DNA of 8,140 bases from Rhizobium sp. Q54 (GTDB lineage Bacteria; Pseudomonadota; Alphaproteobacteria; Rickettsiales; UBA1997): positions 1 through 8,140 of the forward strand of contig CAMBFP010000047.1 in the NCBI GenBank assembly GCA_945865745.1, written 5' to 3'. The notes beneath the pieces were generated by a model, which ran no database searches, was not told where the DNA came from, and saw nothing but the letters and a program-made list of their open reading frames with translations. The stretch's first letter is position 1. Each line of letters begins with the position of its first letter. This document shows positions 1-4,314 of this stretch, one piece after another. The position numbers and the translations under genes were made by a program.

Positions 1-158
1 CCGTATTCTTCGAAAGAATTTGGATCGAGTAAAACTTCGATTCTCTCACGAGCCGTCAATTTTCCTTTCGAGTGTTGTAGATCTATTCTCTTCTGACCGC
101 CGCCAATTCTGGCTTCTTCGCGTTTAGAAGTAAGTTTAGCAATATTTGAGGAACGCAT
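1..158 (-). CDS. pccB: Propionyl-CoA / acyl-CoA carboxylase beta chain (carboxyltransferase), N-terminal fragment
   Basis: Reading leftwards from an ATG at 158, 52 codons run without a stop to the window edge, so the gene is cut off and only about a tenth of a family member of roughly 510 residues is visible. The visible protein has the family's N-terminal signature in order: an Arg/Glu-rich helix, then EARIGGGQKRID, then QHSKGKLTARERI, then LLDPNSFEEY. This is the start typical of biotin-dependent acyl-CoA carboxyltransferase beta subunits, which move the carboxyl group from carboxybiotin to propionyl-CoA or a related acyl-CoA, leading to methylmalonyl-CoA. Substrate-specificity residues lie outside the window, so methylcrotonyl- or acetyl-CoA carboxylase beta chains remain possible. 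No clear Shine-Dalgarno sequence precedes the ATG; the leader is AT-rich. It lies downstream of psd on the same strand across a 147-base gap that holds a palindromic repeat, so it may have its own promoter. Confidence 0.85.
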   Translation of the reverse strand, partial: MRSSNIAKLTSKREEARIGGGQKRIDLQHSKGKLTARERIEVLLDPNSFEEY

Positions 159-190
159 AAAAATTTAATTTAGCTACACCGATCTCTCCA

Positions 191-277
191 CGTCATCCCC
201 GTGTAGGCGGGGATCCAGGACAGCAAGCTCGGAGTAAATTACGAGACCTCCTGGATTCCCGCTTACGCAGGAATGAC
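191..277. repeat. Imperfect palindromic element between psd and pccB (MITE/REP-like)
   Basis: The two arms, 191-220 and 249-277, are inverted copies that match at 24 of 29 positions by my hand alignment. All five differences are transitions. Each arm carries its own small hairpin: CCCCG/CGGGG at 197-212 around TGTAGG, and CCCGC/GCAGG at 258-271 around TTAC. The spacer holds a further 4-bp pair, CTCG at 228-231 with CGAG at 242-245. The whole unit could fold as one long hairpin or as a branched structure. The arm core, GTCATTCC followed by a small GC-rich hairpin and GGGAATCCAG, resembles a dispersed palindromic repeat seen between genes in many Proteobacteria; that link is from memory. No T-run follows on either strand, so a classical intrinsic terminator is not supported, although the fold may protect or separate the psd and pccB transcripts. 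Confidence 0.8.
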
Positions 278-305
278 AAACTGAAGATCTGTTTTTGAAT
301 TAGCT

Positions 306-980
306 TTAATCTAGTCTAGCAAGAACAGTTTCACCGCCAATCATTGTTTGGCCAACGAGGCATTTTACTGCGACGTTTTCTGGCAAATAAATGTCAGCAC
401 GACTGCCAAAACGGATGATTCCATAGCGATCTCCCGTCGCTACTTTCTGCCCCTCTTTCAAATCAGAAATGATACGACGAGCAACAAGACCAGCGACTTG
501 AACGAAGATTATTTCCTTGCCGTTATCCAATTTAACAACAGCTGAATTTCTTTCATTTTCTGCGCTGGCATCAGAGGCATTCGCACTCAAAAATTTTCCT
601 GGCTTGTAGCTAATTTTAGTAATCGTGCCACCAATCGGAACGCGGTTTACGTGAACGTTAAACACATTCAAAAACACGCTGATTTTATTAAATTTTTGCT
701 TGCCGTAACCAAGATCTTCTGGCGCCTCAACACCATATTCAACGAGGGTAACCACTCCGTCAGCAGGGCTAATCACAATATTTTCTTCAACCGGAATAAC
801 GCGCTCAGGATCGCGGAAAAAGAAAATACACCACAATGTTAGAACAAGACCAATCAAGCCCAAAACATTGTTGAGCAAAGCCAAAATTATTGCGACTAAA
901 GCGAAGATGAAGATGAATTTGAAACCTTCCTTGTGAATTGGAAAGGTAACCATTTTTAGTGCGTCTAGAAAATCGTGCAT
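306..980 (-). CDS. psd: Phosphatidylserine decarboxylase proenzyme
   Basis: This 224-residue protein is the short type of Psd, which removes CO2 from phosphatidylserine to make phosphatidylethanolamine at the inner membrane. Two hydrophobic segments, about residues 20-36 and 38-55, would anchor it. Motifs follow in family order: FFRDPER (54-60), SPADG (71-75), FNVHVNR (107-113), PGKF (127-130), ENERN (141-145), and RFGSRADIYLP (190-200). The Gly192-Ser193 bond in FGSR is the expected self-cleavage site, with Ser193 becoming the pyruvoyl group of the small alpha subunit. Asp74 and His110 are the likely partners of the autocleavage triad. The start ATG lies one base after the tig stop (TAA-A-ATG), and GAGGAA sits just upstream inside the end of tig, so translation is probably coupled. 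In many alphaproteobacteria psd is followed by pssA; here the next gene on the strand is pccB-like instead. The identification is firm. Confidence 0.96.
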   Translation of the reverse strand: MHDFLDALKMVTFPIHKEGFKFIFIFALVAIILALLNNVLGLIGLVLTLWCIFFFRDPERVIPVEENIVISPADGVVTLVEYGVEAPEDLGYGKQKFNKISVFLNVFNVHVNRVPIGGTITKISYKPGKFLSANASDASAENERNSAVVKLDNGKEIIFVQVAGLVARRIISDLKEGQKVATGDRYGIIRFGSRADIYLPENVAVKCLVGQTMIGGETVLARLD

Positions 981-981
981 T

Positions 982-2304
982 TTATTCCTCGTTAGATTTT
1001 GCCCAGAGTTTGTCGAACTCTTTTAAAGCGATTTTTTTCTTCTCGATTGAAGGTTGAGTCAAAACGAAATCAATCGCCTTTTCTTCAAGAATAGAGCCGC
1101 GCAATTGCTGCACCGCTCCTTGGTTTTTTTGGTAATATTCGATCACTGCTTTTTCCTGATTAGGGAAGCGAGTAAGAATTTTACCAAACTCTTTATTCAC
1201 GTCGTCATTGCTGACTTCGATTTTATTTTTTTGCGCAAGTTCAGACAAGATCATGCCGCAACGGATCATGCGCTCAGCAAGTTCACGTTTTTTTTCTTTG
1301 GCTTTTTCTGCCTCTTTTTCGGTTTTGTATTTGGCCTGTTCTTCTTCAGTCCAGAGTTGAGTTACTTGCTCTTCGACCAAGCCGGCCGGCAAATCGAAAT
1401 CGTGTTTTTTATTCAAGAAATCGAAAAATTCTTTTTTGAAGAATGTGCGCGACATCTCTTCGTAGCTGTTCGCAAGCTGACCTTTTACTGCCTCGACTAA
1501 CTTTTCTTTATTCTCCATTCCGAAATTAGTTTTGACGAATTCATCAGTAACTTCTGGCATTTGTGCGGTGAGAACTTCATTGATCTTCACATCAAATTCT
1601 GCTGCCTTTCCTGAAAATTCCTCTTTGTGATATTCTTTCGGAAATTTCACTTTCACGCGAGTTTCTTCGCCAGCCTTTTTGCCAACTAATTGTTTTTCAA
1701 AATCATCAATGAAGCTATTAGTTCCAAGCTCGAGCTGGTGGCCTTTCGCAGCACCACCTTCGAATTCTTTTTTGTCTATTTTTCCGACGTAATCAATATT
1801 CACTGAATCGCCTAATTTAGCTTTGTAGCCAACATCTTGCTTATCCCACTTACGGTAGAATTTCAGCATTTTATTCAGAGCTTCATCAATGTCAGAGGCG
1901 GCAATTTCTGCCTCTCTTTTAGTGACTTTAATTTTGCTCAACTCAACTTCTGGAAGCTCTGGATAAAGCTCAAGAGTAGCGACGAACTCAATATCTTTGT
2001 CGATCTCAAAAAATTTAATATCGATTTTTGGCGGCAAAGCGAGCTTGATTTTATTCTCTTCGACCAATTTTTTTAAAGTGTCGGAAATGATTTTATCGGC
2101 CTCGTCAGCCATTATTGATTTGCCGTATTTTTCTCTAATTACGTCGTGCGGCACTTGGCCTTTACGAAAACCTTTCAAAGAAAAAGTTTTACTAACCTTG
2201 GCAACGTAATCATTGATTCGGCCATTAATCATCGCGTGAGGAATGGTGATTTGGTAATCTTTCTTTAGTTTTTTGTCGTAGGTATTTTTAATTGCTACTT
2301 CCAT
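982..2304 (-). CDS. tig: Trigger factor, ribosome-associated chaperone and peptidyl-prolyl isomerase
   Basis: The product is 440 residues from the preferred ATG, close to the usual length of about 430-450. Trigger factor binds near the ribosome exit tunnel and shields nascent chains. The N-terminal ribosome-binding domain (about 1-115) carries the loop signature GFRKGQVP at 45-52, including the Phe-Arg-Lys contact. The FKBP-type domain spans about 158-245, with GDSVNIDYVGKI, FEGGAAKGHQLELGTNSFI and the QLVGKKAGEE loop in family order. The rest (about 248-440) is the helical C-terminal substrate-binding part, with a highly charged Lys/Glu stretch near 326-343. A TTG two codons upstream (2310) is open, but the ATG at 2304 matches the family start (Met-x-Val) and has AAGG at 7 bases, so it is chosen. 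The gene lies 82 bases after trpC on the same strand and is tightly coupled to psd downstream. Next to tig one more often finds clpP-clpX-lon; that is not seen here. Confidence 0.96.
   Translation of the reverse strand: MEVAIKNTYDKKLKKDYQITIPHAMINGRINDYVAKVSKTFSLKGFRKGQVPHDVIREKYGKSIMADEADKIISDTLKKLVEENKIKLALPPKIDIKFFEIDKDIEFVATLELYPELPEVELSKIKVTKREAEIAASDIDEALNKMLKFYRKWDKQDVGYKAKLGDSVNIDYVGKIDKKEFEGGAAKGHQLELGTNSFIDDFEKQLVGKKAGEETRVKVKFPKEYHKEEFSGKAAEFDVKINEVLTAQMPEVTDEFVKTNFGMENKEKLVEAVKGQLANSYEEMSRTFFKKEFFDFLNKKHDFDLPAGLVEEQVTQLWTEEEQAKYKTEKEAEKAKEKKRELAERMIRCGMILSELAQKNKIEVSNDDVNKEFGKILTRFPNQEKAVIEYYQKNQGAVQQLRGSILEEKAIDFVLTQPSIEKKKIALKEFDKLWAKSNEE
985..990 (-). promoter_or_regulatory. 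Shine-Dalgarno sequence of psd, inside the tig 3' end
   Basis: On the minus strand GAGGAA encodes the last two Glu codons of tig and lies 4 bases (TAAA) before the psd ATG. Only one base separates the tig stop from the psd start. This supports the annotated psd start and translational coupling of tig to psd. Confidence 0.75.
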
Positions 2305-2311
2305 GGGCAAG

Positions 2312-2315
2312 CCTT
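2312..2315 (-). promoter_or_regulatory. Shine-Dalgarno sequence deciding the tig start
   Basis: AAGG on the minus strand lies 7 bases before the ATG at 2304 but only one base before the alternative TTG at 2310. The spacing favours the ATG. Confidence 0.6.
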
Positions 2316-2326
2316 GATTTACTTAA

Positions 2327-2365
2327 GTTGGGAGAATTGGAATTCTGTTGGATAACTGCTGTTGG
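2327..2365 (-). promoter_or_regulatory. Dyad and CCAAC repeats in the tig leader, possible control site
   Basis: Between the trpC stop and the tig start, a perfect 6-bp dyad, AGAATT-CC-AATTCT on the tig strand, lies at 2333-2346. The pentamer CCAAC (tig strand) occurs three times, at 2327-2331, 2347-2351 and 2361-2365, with two copies flanking the dyad. A regulator site or part of a promoter could be here, but I see no convincing -35/-10 pair. A chance arrangement is possible in such a short, low-complexity leader. Confidence 0.25.
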
Positions 2366-2386
2366 CGGTGTTGAAAAAATATTTAT

Positions 2387-3199
2387 TCATTGAGGCAAAA
2401 TAGCAATTTCTTTTACCGCCTTGGCGATGTCTTTCTGCCGCATAAAATGCTCGCCGATTAAAAAACAATTGATCCCCGCTTGCTGCAACAAATCAATATC
2501 CAACGCGTCTTTTATTCCGCTTTCTGAAATTAAAACGTAATCATCTGGAACTAAATCTGAGAGTAACAATGAAGTCTGCAAATCAACTTTCAGCGTCTTC
2601 AAATCGCGATTATTAATGCCGAGCAATTTACTTTTTAACTTCGACGCACGTTGCAATTCCACTTCATTGTGAACCTCGATCAACACAGACAGGCCGGCAT
2701 CTAGCGCACATTGCTCAAGCTCAATTAACTTTGCGTCTTCAAGCATTGCCGCGATTAATAAAATACAATCTGCGCCAAGCATTTTTGCTTCGTAAATTTG
2801 GTAAGTGTCGACAATAAAATCCTTTCGCAAAATCGGCAGATTTGTTAGTGCTCGCACCTCCTCCAAATATTCATTTCTGCCCTGAAAATATTTCTCATCC
2901 GTCAAAATCGAAAGACAGGTTGCGCCCCCATCTACATAAGCCTTAGCAATTTCAAGGTGATTAAAATCTTCGCGAATTATTCCGCAGGAAGGTGAGGCTT
3001 TTTTGATTTCACAAATTAATCCAACTTCACCGCGCTCGTCTTTATTTTTTAGCGCTGCAAAAAAATCGACGCGAGAATGTTCCGGTTTATTTTCGCCGCA
3101 TTTTATCCGCGCACAAATTTCTTGAACCGACAAATCTTTCTTGCGATTTCTAACTTCGACGAGCTTGTACTGGTAAATCTCTTCAAGAATGTTTTTCAT
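2387..3199 (-). CDS. trpC: Indole-3-glycerol-phosphate synthase
   Basis: The 270-residue, single-domain enzyme closes 1-(2-carboxyphenylamino)-1-deoxyribulose 5-phosphate to indole-3-glycerol phosphate in tryptophan synthesis, in the cytoplasm. The (beta/alpha)8-barrel motifs appear in order: CEIKKASPS (63-71), CLSILTDEKYFQG (95-107), LRKDFIVDTYQIYEA (124-138), LIEVHN (173-178), LGINNRDL (193-200), ISESGI (224-229) and the phosphate-binding end FLIGEHFM (246-253). By alignment in my head with the E. coli enzyme, the catalytic set is Glu64, Lys66, Lys126, Glu175, Asn196 and Ser227, all present. The residue after SPS is Cys72, where Lys or Arg is usual. The start MKNILEEI agrees with the family. 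It is not fused to trpF, and no other trp gene lies in the window, which is unusual because trpC often sits with trpD or trpG. It diverges from hemB across only 34 bases, without a clear Shine-Dalgarno sequence. Confidence 0.96.
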   Translation of the reverse strand: MKNILEEIYQYKLVEVRNRKKDLSVQEICARIKCGENKPEHSRVDFFAALKNKDERGEVGLICEIKKASPSCGIIREDFNHLEIAKAYVDGGATCLSILTDEKYFQGRNEYLEEVRALTNLPILRKDFIVDTYQIYEAKMLGADCILLIAAMLEDAKLIELEQCALDAGLSVLIEVHNEVELQRASKLKSKLLGINNRDLKTLKVDLQTSLLLSDLVPDDYVLISESGIKDALDIDLLQQAGINCFLIGEHFMRQKDIAKAVKEIAILPQ

Positions 3200-3233
3200 G
3201 TTTTGAGGAATTTTTAATTACAAATTTACAGCA
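3200..3233. promoter_or_regulatory. Very short divergent start region of trpC and hemB
   Basis: Both start codons are well fixed by family N-termini, so the 34-base gap must hold the start signals of both genes or else they lie inside the coding regions. On the trpC strand TGTAAT (3222-3217) is one base from the -10 consensus. On the hemB strand TTTAAT (3213-3218) is likewise one base off and nearly abuts it. Neither has a good -35 at the right distance. The only AGGA on the hemB strand is 24 bases before its ATG, too far to act as a Shine-Dalgarno sequence. Very short or leaderless transcripts are inferred, not shown. Confidence 0.35.
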
Positions 3234-4232
3234 ATGTCTTTTTTTCCAAGAACTCGTTTAAGACGAAATCGTCAAGCCCCATGGATCCGCGAATTAACTG
3301 CGGAAAACACTTTCACGCCAAGTGATTTAATTTTACCACTTTTCGTAATCGAAGGCAAAAATAAGGAAGAAAAAATTTCTACTTTGCCAGGAGTTTCTCG
3401 CCTCTCAATTGACTTGATTGCAAAGAAAGCCAAAGAGGCGCACAAGCTTGGCATTCCTGCTTTAATGATCTTTCCCATAACTGATCAGAAGCTCAAAAAC
3501 CCAACTGGAACTGAAGCAACAAATTCAAAAAATTTAATCTGTCGCACGATTGCCGCGATTAAAAATGCCGTTCCAGAAATCGGCGTAATCTCTGACGTTG
3601 CACTTGATCCCTACACCTCTCATGGCCACGACGGAATCATAAATAAAAAAGGCGGAATCGAAAATGATGCGACAATCGAAATTCTCTGCGAACAAGCTTT
3701 GGTACAAGCTGCAGCTGGTTGCGACGTAATAGCCCCTTCCGACATGATGGATGGCAGAATCGGCGCAATCCGCGATGTTTTGGACGAAGGAAATTTTACC
3801 AATACTCTACTAATGTCCTACGCCGTCAAATACGCTTCGGCTTTTTACGGACCTTTTCGCGACGCAGTTGGGTCGGCTTCAAATCTAAAAAAATCCTCAG
3901 GAGAAAAAGATAAAAAAACTTACCAAATGGATTTTCGCAACTCGGCCGAAGCAATGCGCGAAATCGCTTTAGACATTGATGAGGGCGCAGATTTAATAAT
4001 CGTAAAACCTGGAATGCCTTACTTAGACATAGTCTCACAAGCTGCCGAAAATTTTCCTCTCCCAATCATTTCTTACCAAGTCAGCGGAGAATACGCGATG
4101 TTAAAAGCGGCCGCAGCCCAAGGCGCTTTTGACTTTGATCAAGTTTTTTTCGAGAGTTTAATGTCATTTAAAAGAGCTGGCGCTTCGGCAATTATTTCTT
4201 ACGGCGCGATTGAGGCGGCGAAAAGAAAATAA
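3234..4232 (+). CDS. hemB: Delta-aminolevulinic acid dehydratase (porphobilinogen synthase)
   Basis: The 332-residue enzyme joins two 5-aminolevulinate molecules to porphobilinogen, an early common step of heme and other tetrapyrroles, in the cytoplasm. The family start is clear (MSFFPRTRLRRNR), which fixes the ATG. The two Schiff-base lysines are Lys199 (in YAVKYASAFYGPFRD) and Lys258 in the family signature GADLIIVKPGMPYLD (251-265). The segment DVALDPYTSHGHDG (121-134) has Ala, Asp and Asp where zinc-type enzymes carry three Cys, so this is the aspartate type that depends on magnesium (and often potassium) rather than catalytic zinc. YQMDFRNSAEA (230-240) and ISYQVSGEYAM (279-289) are also as expected. 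No Shine-Dalgarno sequence is visible; the gene begins 34 bases from the divergent trpC start. The next gene on the strand begins 82 bases after its stop and could be co-transcribed. Confidence 0.97.
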   Translation: MSFFPRTRLRRNRQAPWIRELTAENTFTPSDLILPLFVIEGKNKEEKISTLPGVSRLSIDLIAKKAKEAHKLGIPALMIFPITDQKLKNPTGTEATNSKNLICRTIAAIKNAVPEIGVISDVALDPYTSHGHDGIINKKGGIENDATIEILCEQALVQAAAGCDVIAPSDMMDGRIGAIRDVLDEGNFTNTLLMSYAVKYASAFYGPFRDAVGSASNLKKSSGEKDKKTYQMDFRNSAEAMREIALDIDEGADLIIVKPGMPYLDIVSQAAENFPLPIISYQVSGEYAMLKAAAAQGAFDFDQVFFESLMSFKRAGASAIISYGAIEAAKRK

Positions 4233-4314
4233 TAAAAAACCGCCTTGTGGAAAAGTTTTTGTTTTTTGCAGAGCCGCGATCCCATTGATCTACAGAACAT
4301 CTTTTTTTCAAAAA

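Noticed and set aside
191..277. CRISPR repeat unit or tRNA
   Set aside because: Only one inverted pair with no regularly spaced direct copies, and no cloverleaf or anticodon arm; it is better explained as a palindromic dispersed repeat.
1054..1500. 148-codon open frame on the plus strand opposite tig
   Set aside because: A Phe/Leu-rich antisense shadow of the Lys/Glu-rich tig coding strand; no ribosome-binding site or family features.
2308..2310. TTG as the tig start, giving two more residues
   Set aside because: The AAGG ribosome-binding site would lie one base away, and the family N-terminus begins at the ATG at 2304.
3200..3233. Trp leader peptide, attenuator or T-box before trpC
   Set aside because: Only 34 bases separate trpC from hemB, too short for such a leader, and no Trp codons or paired hairpins are present.
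3826..4065. Minus-strand open frame within hemB
   Set aside because: Antisense shadow of a confidently identified hemB, with no independent start signal.
4210..4314. N-terminal extension of the large oxidoreductase from a TTG inside hemB, or a start at the TTG at 4285
   Set aside because: The extension is low in complexity, partly overlaps hemB and has no ribosome-binding site; the recognisable conserved start of the protein follows the ATG at 4315.
4233..4314. Intrinsic terminator after hemB (A-run, CCGCCTTGTGG, then T-runs)
   Set aside because: The only GC stem is 4 bp with a G-T pair, and the A/T pairs around it leave a 14-base loop; too weak to call.
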